Below are positions 16,201-21,875 of a stretch of 35,670 nt of DNA, piece after piece (position 1 is the first letter of the stretch; each line of letters starts with the position of its first letter). The DNA is from Gemmataceae bacterium. Its GTDB lineage: Bacteria; Planctomycetota; Planctomycetia; Gemmatales; Gemmataceae. Location: NCBI GenBank assembly GCA_019748295.1, contig JAIEPT010000137.1, forward strand, positions 1-35,670, read 5' to 3'. Below the pieces are notes generated by a model. The model saw nothing but the letters and a program-made list of their open reading frames with translations. It was not told the DNA's origin and ran no database searches. The translations under genes and the position numbers were made by a program.

Positions 16201-16517
16201 ATCGCTTCCGCCACTACAAACTCGGCAAGCTCATCGGCAAACGGTCCTGGGGCGGCACCATCGGCATCCGCGGTTCGTTGCCGTTCGTCGATGGCGGCAC
16301 GTTGAGCAAGCCGGAATTCGCATCATACACGCTTGACGGCAAAGCCTGGGCGATCGAAGGCCACGGCGTCGATCCCGACATCGTGGTCGATAACGACCCC
16401 GCTCGCGAATACGCGGGGATCGACGACCAGCTCAATCGGGCGATCGAGCATTTGCTCGAAGAGTTGCGGACCCGCGAACGCCAACTTCCGCCCCCGCCGC
16501 CCTTCCCGAAACGGTAA
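13251..16517 (+). CDS. Tricorn protease (S41 family), exported
   Basis: 1088 residues, full length for bacterial tricorn; degrades oligopeptides in a large ring-shaped assembly. Order: signal peptide (MRTLLLAMLVAAVPLSPLAA), a six-bladed propeller, a seven-bladed propeller (to about 545; FSPDGK, WSPDSK blade motifs), a very acidic/basic linker (about 547-585, nearly all Lys, Glu, Asp), the core C1 domain, a PDZ domain (about 770-860) and core C2. Catalytic residues: H753 (NAGHAY), the nucleophile-bearing FSASDGD at 974-980 and E1036 (IEGHGVDPD). The residue before H753 is Gly where archaeal tricorn has Ser. I chose ATG 13251 over GTG 13245 because GAGG lies 5 nt upstream. A signal peptide implies periplasmic work, unlike the cytosolic archaeal enzyme. 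Confidence 0.93.
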   Translation: MRTLLLAMLVAAVPLSPLAAQPADEARLLRFPAIHGKTIAFGYAGNLYSVSSEGGIARRLTSHEGYEMFPRFSPDGKHLAFTGQYDGNTEVYVMPAEGGTPKRLTFTATLGRDEVSDRMGPNNIVMTWKNNNELVFRSRMREWNDFIGQLFTVDSKGHLPEQLPLPRGGFCSFSPDGKKLAYNRVFREFRTWKRYRGGMADDIWIYDFETKKTEAIAQDPASDVFPMWHGDRIYFLSDRDEAKRFNLWSYDTGTKKLQQLTTFKDYDCKYPSLGDAAIVFENAGYIYRFDLQTVKATKVPIRILEDMASGRSGIKDVAKQVSAYEISNDGKRALFEARGELFTVPAKDGATRHLTDSSNVHERSPKWSPDGKTVAYIGDASGEDEIYVMPADGKGSPTLIPTVDPSYKYELRWSPDSKKVMWSDKKMRLHYVDMESKAVKLIAQSKVWEIHDYSWSPDSKWASYARTDQEGMPRVWIYSLDQDKSFAVTDGWHDSSHPVFSGDGKYLYFASERNFDPVYSETEWNHAYVDMDKLYVVLLSKETANPFRAKSDDEPAKEDKKDDAKEKKEEGKEKKKDAPVTVKIDLEGLKDRVLELPTAAGRYRNLQSVGANLYYQRMSRKGGPAFGYFDLAAKKETNLGTIGGYEISANGQKMLVSKDSAYHIIDVPKGPLALGDALSLSGLQVNLDRRKEWNQIFHESWRQMRDFFYDPGMHGVDWKVMKAKYEVLLPHVNHRADLTYIIGEMISELNAGHAYVGGGELPKVTKVQTGLLGAELTQDAKTGAVKIAKILRGVSWDKSLRSPLAEIGVNVEPGEYIVAVDGKPTKDMANIYEALVNTVGKQVRLTINKEPSDKGSRDVVVTPIADEHPLYYHEMVQNNIKKVAEASGGKIGYLHVPDMSPAGLNEFAKHYYPQLRKKALLIDVRGNGGGNVSPMLIERLRREIAMVDMSRDTAPRPDPGETFLGPVACLLNEFSASDGDIFPYRFRHYKLGKLIGKRSWGGTIGIRGSLPFVDGGTLSKPEFASYTLDGKAWAIEGHGVDPDIVVDNDPAREYAGIDDQLNRAIEHLLEELRTRERQLPPPPPFPKR

Positions 16518-16523
16518 CCGCAA

Positions 16524-16662
16524 GCGAGCAGCCGCTGTTAGGCGGCTGGCACGTGAACCGCAAAAGTCTCTTCATTCGCAGACGTTTCGATTTGCTCAAT
16601 CCGTATGCGGACGAGGAGACTTTTGCGGTTCACGTACCAGCCGCCTAACAGCGGCTGCTCGC
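16524..16662. repeat. Long inverted repeat, AGCCGCTGTTAGGCGGCT family, copy 1
   Basis: Arms 16524-16570 and 16616-16662 are 47 nt and pair at 46 of 47 positions; the loop is 45 nt. It starts 7 nt after the tricorn stop codon and ends 14 nt before the next ATG, filling the spacer almost completely, so it would be transcribed between the two genes. The related copy at 27691-27836 shares the outer 20 nt and TCTC end but differs in the arm middle, in a way that still pairs. Confidence 0.9.
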
Positions 16663-16676
16663 CTTGAGATGCCAGC

Positions 16677-17327
16677 ATGCCCGAGTATCCTCACCGCATC
16701 CGACTGCGTGGCCCATGGGACGTCGTGCCCCTCGACGGCTCCACGCCGCGCCACATGACGATGCCAGGCCGTCTCGCTGATGCCGGGCTTGTCGGCTTCT
16801 CAGGTTGGGTGAAACTGATACGGCGTTTCGGTTTCCCAGGCCGGCTCGACGCCTTCGAGCGTGTGCACCTCCTCTGCGACGGGTTCGAGGGCATCGCGAC
16901 CGTTTCGGTCAATGGCACAATGATTGGCGAACAATTTGAACGCCGCTTCGCATTCGAGATCACCTCGCTTCTCGAGCCGCGCAATCAACTGGAAGTGGCG
17001 CTCGATGCCGCGAATGACCAAGCCGGCTTATGGGGCGAGACGGCGATGGAGGTGCGCTGTCAGGCGTGGCTCGAAGATCTGGCGATTTCCCGCGAAGGCG
17101 GATTGTGGCTGATGGGCCGTGCTGTGGGAGTCAGCGATGTGCCGCTTGATTTGTATGCGATCGTGGACGGCAAGCAGTCGCTTTATCGAATGGTGAAGCC
17201 ATCGGCGGAAGGCACGCCGTTTCGTGAGCCGTTGGAACACGACGGCGTGGCCGCGAAGGTGGAATTGGTGCACGTCTCAACGGCGTGGTGGACGCAACAA
17301 ATCGCAATGTTTAGCGGGGAGCCGTAG
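16677..17327 (+). CDS. Glycoside-hydrolase-family-2-like sugar-binding domain protein
   Basis: 216 residues that resemble only the N-terminal jelly-roll sugar-binding domain of GH2 enzymes (beta-galactosidase/glucuronidase type): LRGPWDVVPLDG, FERVHLLCDGFEGIATVSVNGTMIG, and LLEPRNQLEVALD are typical. The immunoglobulin-like and TIM-barrel catalytic domains of GH2 are absent, so it is not expected to hydrolyse sugars by itself. There is no signal peptide. The last codons (roughly FSGEP-stop) fall in the left arm of the hairpin at 17309-17364, and the stop TAG is part of that arm. It may be a complete small protein or the remnant of a larger one. It follows the tricorn gene by 160 bp, separated by a long palindrome. 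Confidence 0.65.
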   Translation: MPEYPHRIRLRGPWDVVPLDGSTPRHMTMPGRLADAGLVGFSGWVKLIRRFGFPGRLDAFERVHLLCDGFEGIATVSVNGTMIGEQFERRFAFEITSLLEPRNQLEVALDAANDQAGLWGETAMEVRCQAWLEDLAISREGGLWLMGRAVGVSDVPLDLYAIVDGKQSLYRMVKPSAEGTPFREPLEHDGVAAKVELVHVSTAWWTQQIAMFSGEP

Positions 17328-17364
17328 GCGACCCGTCCCGGTCGCCTAGGGCTCCCCGCTAAAC
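17309..17364. terminator. Strong hairpin between convergent genes, probable bidirectional terminator
   Basis: Arms 17309-17333 and 17340-17364 are 25 nt, pair at 24 of 25 positions and leave only a 6-nt loop, the tightest hairpin in the window. It separates the GH2-like gene and lpd, which point at each other. There is no clear U-tract on either side. The word CGCTAAAC from the right end recurs once more at the lpd stop codon (17372-17379). Confidence 0.7.
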
Positions 17365-17373
17365 GGCGTTGCG

Positions 17374-18771
17374 CTAAACATGCAGCGCCGTCGTCCACGC
17401 GGCGCGGGCGGATTCGCCGACGGTTTCCGACAGCGACGGATGGGCATGGCAGGTGCGGGCCACGTCTTCGGCGGTCGCGCCGAACTCCATCGCCATCACT
17501 AATTCGCCGATCAAATCGGATGCCCGCGGGCCGAGGATGTGGACGCCGAGGATGCGGTCGGTCTTGGCGTCGGCGATCGTCTTCACCAAGCCTTCCGTTT
17601 CGTCCATCGCCTTCGCCCGCCCATTCGGCATGAAGGGAAACTTGCCGACCCGATAAGGAACGCCCGATTCCTTCGCCTGCTCCTCGGTGATCCCGACCGA
17701 GGCGAGTTCGGGATGCGTATAGATCACGCTGGGGATGGTCGCGTAATTCACATGCCCCCCCCTGCCCGACAAATGCTCCGCCACCGCGAGACCTTCTTCG
17801 CTCGCCTTGTGGGCGAGCATTGGGCCGGCAATCATGTCGCCGATGGCGTAGATGCCGGCCACGTTCGTCTGATAGTGTTCGTTGACGGGAACCTTGCCCG
17901 ACTTTTCGTCGAACGCGATCCCCGCCTCTTTCAGGCCCAGCGCGGCGACCGCAGGACGACGGCCCACGCTGAGCAGCACCTTGTCCCCTTTGAAGTCGAC
18001 CTTCTTCCCACCCTCTTCCGCGGTCACCGTGATCCGGCCACCGTCCTTGGTCGCTCCGGTCACCTTGGTGTTGGTACGGATGTCGAGGCCTTGCTTCACC
18101 AGCGATTTGTGCAAGATGCCCGCGAGTTCGCGGTCGTTCATCGGCAAAAGGTTCGGCAAGAATTCCAGCACCGTGACTTTGCTGCCAAGCCGACTCCAGA
18201 CGGAACCCATCTCCAGGCCGATGTAGCCGCCGCCGATCACGATCAGATGTTCCGGCACCTGAGCGAAGGACAACGCTTCGGTGGAGCTGACGACATGCGT
18301 GCCGTCGTATTGCAGGAACGGCAGGGGGGCCGGTTCGCTCCCCGCGGCAAGGATGATGGAGCCGGCTTCCACCTCGAAGGTCTTGTCGCCCGTCACCTGC
18401 ACGCGCGATTTGCCGAGCACTTTGCCCGTGCCTTGCAGCCAGGTGATCTTGTTCTTGCGGAAAAGAAACGCGATTCCGTCGGTCAGGCTTTTGACGACTT
18501 CGCTTTTGCGGGCGATCATCCGCGCGAGGTCGAGTTCGACGTCCTTGACGCCGATGCCGTGATGGGAGAACCGCGTCTTGGCGAGGCGATACAGCTCGCT
18601 GGAATCGAGCAACGCCTTGCTGGGGATGCAGCCGATATTGAGGCAGGTGCCGCCGAGCGTCTTCGATTTTTCGACGCAGGCGACCTTCATGCCGAGCTGC
18701 GCCGCCCGCAGCGCCGCGACATACCCGCCCGGACCCGAACCGATGATCACCACGTCGTAACGATCAGGCAT
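17374..18771 (-). CDS. lpdA: Dihydrolipoamide dehydrogenase (E3)
   Basis: Reoxidises dihydrolipoamide of 2-oxoacid dehydrogenases and the glycine cleavage system with FAD and NAD. The 465 residues show the FAD-binding GSGPGGYVAA (11-20), the redox disulfide C43-x4-C48 in GGTCLNIGCIP, the NAD-binding GGGYIGLEMG (about 185-194), a second FAD motif IYAIGDM and the C-terminal catalytic dyad H444/E449 in HAHPSLSET. Full length. The ATG at 18771 begins directly with MPDRYDVVIIGSG; its Shine-Dalgarno is weak. The matching E2 gene is at 1312-2547, far away and not co-transcribed, so this E3 may serve several complexes. Its stop codon sits 9 bp from the terminator-like hairpin. Confidence 0.96.
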   Translation of the reverse strand: MPDRYDVVIIGSGPGGYVAALRAAQLGMKVACVEKSKTLGGTCLNIGCIPSKALLDSSELYRLAKTRFSHHGIGVKDVELDLARMIARKSEVVKSLTDGIAFLFRKNKITWLQGTGKVLGKSRVQVTGDKTFEVEAGSIILAAGSEPAPLPFLQYDGTHVVSSTEALSFAQVPEHLIVIGGGYIGLEMGSVWSRLGSKVTVLEFLPNLLPMNDRELAGILHKSLVKQGLDIRTNTKVTGATKDGGRITVTAEEGGKKVDFKGDKVLLSVGRRPAVAALGLKEAGIAFDEKSGKVPVNEHYQTNVAGIYAIGDMIAGPMLAHKASEEGLAVAEHLSGRGGHVNYATIPSVIYTHPELASVGITEEQAKESGVPYRVGKFPFMPNGRAKAMDETEGLVKTIADAKTDRILGVHILGPRASDLIGELVMAMEFGATAEDVARTCHAHPSLSETVGESARAAWTTALHV

Positions 18772-19104
18772 GGATTTTCTCTAGGCGTGTGGCCGGCTGC
18801 TATGCAACCTGAAGGATTCGCAGATCCCCGATTGGGGTTAGAGGAAATGTACGCCGACGCGTCGTCATGGAAATAGCCGCAAATCTCCAGTTGGCTCAAA
18901 GAACGTGAAACTCGCCTCCATCGATGGGTCGCATTCGATGCTGGTTAGCCGAGCGGCGCCTGCCTTTCTCCCCTCTCCCTCCGGGAGAGTCCGGGAGAGG
19001 GGCCGGGGGTGAGGGCGTGCGACGTGGCGTTTTGCAGAAGAAGGACCCTCACCCCAACCCTCTCCCAAAGGGAGAGGGAGGAAGACCATCTCCCGCCGCT
19101 CGCC
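18772..19104. other. Spacer upstream of lpd
   Basis: 333 bp between the start of lpd and the end of the propeller-cytochrome gene. The first 180 bp next to lpd should hold its promoter, but I see no box pair I trust. The rest is occupied by the CT/GA-rich repeat at 18976-19080. No gene is visible. Confidence 0.6.
18976..19080. repeat. CT/GA-rich inverted repeat, copy 3
   Basis: GGGAGAGGGGCCGGGGGTGAGGG-type segment (18993-19014) pairs with 19046-19066; each side also folds on itself (CTCCCTCCGGGAG at 18976-18988; CTCTCCCAAAGGGAGAG at 19060-19076). It lies just downstream of the propeller-cytochrome stop codon on the minus strand, where a terminator would be expected. Confidence 0.72.
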
Positions 19105-21399
19105 TTACTTCATCCCCGCGATCCATTCGCGGATGAGGCGGACGCCGACTTCATCGGGAACCTTCGACCCCACATGCGGCATGCGGCCAAGCCCAGTGAT
19201 GCTCATGCGATGCAGCAGCACCGACTGGTCGGGTTTGCCGGGAGCGAGCACCTTCGCTTCCTTGATGTTGAAGTTGCCGTGATTCGGCGAGACGTCGACG
19301 ATGCCCATTTCCTTGACCGGCAGAGTGGAGAGCAGTTTGAACTCCGCGTTGCCGCCGCCCCACTTGATGTGGCAATGGCCGCAGTTCGAGTGCAGGTACG
19401 ACAGGGCCCGCGATTCCGTCGGCTGCTTGGCGTCGTGGTAATCCGCCAGCTTCGGCAACTCGGCGGGACGCTTGGCCAACGGCTTCGAGAAGAGGCCGAT
19501 GTGTTCGAGCGTATCGAGTTGATTGGCGATGACGCCGTTGTAGTCGTGGTCGCGATTCATCTGCAGCGTGCTGACGCCCAGGGCGAACTTCGCGGCATTC
19601 GTATGGCAGAGGCTGCATTCCGCCCGGCTCGGCAGACGATACGATTGGCGAGTCGTCTGATTGCCCGCCTTGATCGTGAGGTCGAGGTCCTTGCCTTCCG
19701 CTTCGAGCAAGTCGGCATCGGTCTGCTCGTCGTTCCAGACATAGGTGTAGCCGCGCCAATATTGGTCGCCGATATCCTGGTTTCCCTCGAACTGCTGGAA
19801 GTGCAGGATGCGGGTTTCAAGCCGTTTGCGCGACTGCGGAATGCCCCGCTCCATATCCATGGAAAACGTCTTGACGAGCACCGTGCCGTCGGGGAACCGC
19901 CAACCGGGAGGGGCGCCGGGCGAAGGCTGGGGGTAGGTGATTTCGTCGAACCCGATCTTGGCGTCGCCCGGGATCGCGATGAAGCGATCTTTGTGGGCAT
20001 GATCGCCCCAGAGCTGCGCATTGACCGAATAGGGGATCACGCCGGGGGCGGGGATGTGGTTCTTGGTCGATGCGAAGAGGCCTGTCTCGCTCAGCTTCTT
20101 GGGAAACGGCGGGGCGACCGCGGTTTGCGGCGGAGCTTTCACGAGTTGATGCAGGCCGCCTCCCATAAAGTCGAGGAAGTACAGTTCGCCCGCTTCGTCT
20201 TCTCCCCAACCGACGATACGAAGATTGGTGCGGGCCAACTCTCGCGAGATGGTCGCTTCCTTCACGGGGGTCGCGGTCTTGCGATATTCCCAGATGCGCC
20301 CCGTGTCGAAGTCGCCGTAAATGTAAGCGCCTTTCAGCTCCGGCAACCGCGAACCGTGGTAGACGAAGCCGCCGGTGATCGAGCGGAAATCGCTATGGTG
20401 GTGTTCGACGAGCGGCTTGAGGATCGGCGTCGGCCCCTTTTTTCGCTCGGGTCGGAACGGGTGCAGGCCTTCCTGCACGGACCAGCCGTAGTTGCCGCCG
20501 CGCTCGATCTTGTAGACCATTTCCCAAAGATCCTGCCCCACTTCGCCGCACCACAAATCGCCCGTCGCGCGGTCGAAGGTGTAACGCCACGGCTGACGCA
20601 GACCATAGGCCCACACCTCCGGCAATGCGCCGGGCGTGTTCACGAACGGATTGTCGTTCGGGATCGAATACGGTTTGCCGTCGGGGCCGGGGGTCGGCTT
20701 GACGCGAAGGATTTTGCCGAGGGGCGAACCAAGGTCTTGGCCGATCTGCAATTGATCCGCGATGCCCGACCCATCGCCGGTGCCGATGTAAAGGCATTCG
20801 TCCTTCGGCGAAAACTTGAGGCACCCGCCGTTATGCCCGCCGCTGGGCCATGCATAGACGACCGTTTCGCTTGCCGGGTCCGCGACAAGGCGATCCTTGG
20901 TTTGGGTCAGCGTGAACCGTGCGACCTGCGTCCCCTTCGGTTGCTCGCTAACGCTGTCGGCGACATAGGTGATGTAGAGCTCGCCCTTTTCTTCCAGCTT
21001 CTTCGGCGGAACGGCAACGGCGTAGATCACTGGCTTGGTCGCTTCGCCCTTCGCGTTTTTGCCGGGCTTCAGCTCGAGAACGAGCGTCTTATCCGCGGCA
21101 TCCTTGGCGTTGCGAAACGCCCAGATCTTGCCCCATCGCTCGGCGACGAGCATCCAATCGGTGCCCGGAACCGAAGTCATGTCGAGCGGTTCGCTGAACG
21201 TAATCTTGGGAAAGGCACGCTCGGTGCGATAAGGGGCCGGCGGTTCCGGCGAACCGACGATCTTCGAGGTCGTCCACGGGACGCGTTTCTCGATGCCGAC
21301 GACCTTCTTCGTCGTGCCCGAACCTTGAGCGAGAAGGAACGGCAGGCCAAGAAGAGCCAAAGTCAGAATGGCGAGACCGCTGAACCAAACGCGACGCAT
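19105..21399 (-). CDS. Exported sugar-dehydrogenase-like propeller fused to a diheme cytochrome c
   Basis: 764 residues. An N-terminal hydrophobic signal or anchor (MRRVWFSGLAILTLALLGLPFLLA) is followed by a glucose/sorbosone-dehydrogenase-like beta-propeller (about 45-430; SGGHNGGCLKFSPKDECLYIGTGDG-type and YGLRQPWRYTFD signatures) and a C-terminal region of the kind seen in SO2930-type diheme cytochromes (about 440-764). Two haem-binding motifs are visible: CSLCH at 595-599 and CGHCH at 673-677. It probably oxidises a sugar or alcohol with a PQQ-like cofactor and passes electrons internally to haem in the periplasm; the cofactor and substrate are inferred from the family. I chose ATG 21399 because GGAG precedes it by 8 nt and the signal starts there; the extension to 21540 reads through a repeat. 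Confidence 0.85.
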   Translation of the reverse strand: MRRVWFSGLAILTLALLGLPFLLAQGSGTTKKVVGIEKRVPWTTSKIVGSPEPPAPYRTERAFPKITFSEPLDMTSVPGTDWMLVAERWGKIWAFRNAKDAADKTLVLELKPGKNAKGEATKPVIYAVAVPPKKLEEKGELYITYVADSVSEQPKGTQVARFTLTQTKDRLVADPASETVVYAWPSGGHNGGCLKFSPKDECLYIGTGDGSGIADQLQIGQDLGSPLGKILRVKPTPGPDGKPYSIPNDNPFVNTPGALPEVWAYGLRQPWRYTFDRATGDLWCGEVGQDLWEMVYKIERGGNYGWSVQEGLHPFRPERKKGPTPILKPLVEHHHSDFRSITGGFVYHGSRLPELKGAYIYGDFDTGRIWEYRKTATPVKEATISRELARTNLRIVGWGEDEAGELYFLDFMGGGLHQLVKAPPQTAVAPPFPKKLSETGLFASTKNHIPAPGVIPYSVNAQLWGDHAHKDRFIAIPGDAKIGFDEITYPQPSPGAPPGWRFPDGTVLVKTFSMDMERGIPQSRKRLETRILHFQQFEGNQDIGDQYWRGYTYVWNDEQTDADLLEAEGKDLDLTIKAGNQTTRQSYRLPSRAECSLCHTNAAKFALGVSTLQMNRDHDYNGVIANQLDTLEHIGLFSKPLAKRPAELPKLADYHDAKQPTESRALSYLHSNCGHCHIKWGGGNAEFKLLSTLPVKEMGIVDVSPNHGNFNIKEAKVLAPGKPDQSVLLHRMSITGLGRMPHVGSKVPDEVGVRLIREWIAGMK

Positions 21400-21490
21400 C
21401 GTCGGATCTCCGCAGAGCCAATGGGGGTTGGGCCAGATTGTAGCGGAGGATTTTCCCGGATGCGAGCAAGTAAAGAAGGTAGTTCTCACG

Positions 21491-21653
21491 CTCCGCGTGA
21501 GGTCAGCGGCGATGCAAGGTTCAGACGCCCGTGGAAACAAGTTTATCTAACTTGTTTAAAGACTCTCCATAACGATCCGACAAGTTAGATAAACTTGTCG
21601 CCACGAAAGGCAGGAGCGGTCTGCCATCACCTCGCCGCTGACCTCACGCGGAG
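21491..21653. repeat. Long inverted repeat, CAAGTT family, copy 2
   Basis: Outer arms 21491-21511 and 21633-21653 are a perfect 21-bp pair (CTCCGCGTGAGGTCAGCGGC plus G), and inner arms 21537-21555 and 21580-21598 are a perfect 19-bp pair (ACAAGTTTATCTAACTTGT). CGTGG (21530-21534) also pairs with CCACG (21601-21605). It lies between the U32 gene and the propeller-cytochrome gene, upstream of the latter. First copy at 7286-7418. Confidence 0.9.
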
Positions 21654-21875
21654 AACCCGGGAGATTTCCCGCTTCATGGGATGCTCGGGTGGGGTTTCGG
21701 AATGGAAAGGAAACGGTGATAGGAGCCGGCTCGATGAGATGAGCGGCGATCAGCGAATCGTTGCAAAAAATGAGAGCACGCATAGAGGGGACTCCGGACG
21801 ACCGCAAGGCGTGCGGTCGCGAAACGCTGAAGCGGAGACACGGCCGAAGGGATGAGGTTCGCACGGGGATCGAGA
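21654..21875. other. Spacer downstream of the U32 gene, with a solitary repeat arm
   Basis: No gene visible. GTCGCGAAACGCTGAAGCGG at 21816-21835 equals the right arm of the hairpin at 5599-5618 but has no partner arm here. A small hairpin GACCGC/GCGGTC lies at about 21799-21817. Confidence 0.6.

Noticed and set aside
21400..21540. An N-terminal extension of the propeller-cytochrome gene
   Set aside because: It would translate a palindrome arm, and the signal peptide and Shine-Dalgarno fit the ATG at 21399.
19009..21588. An 859-codon plus-strand open frame opposite the propeller-cytochrome gene
   Set aside because: It is the mirror of a real gene with clear haem motifs. The basic, repetitive composition and lack of any family signature mark it as an antisense artefact of GC-rich codon use.
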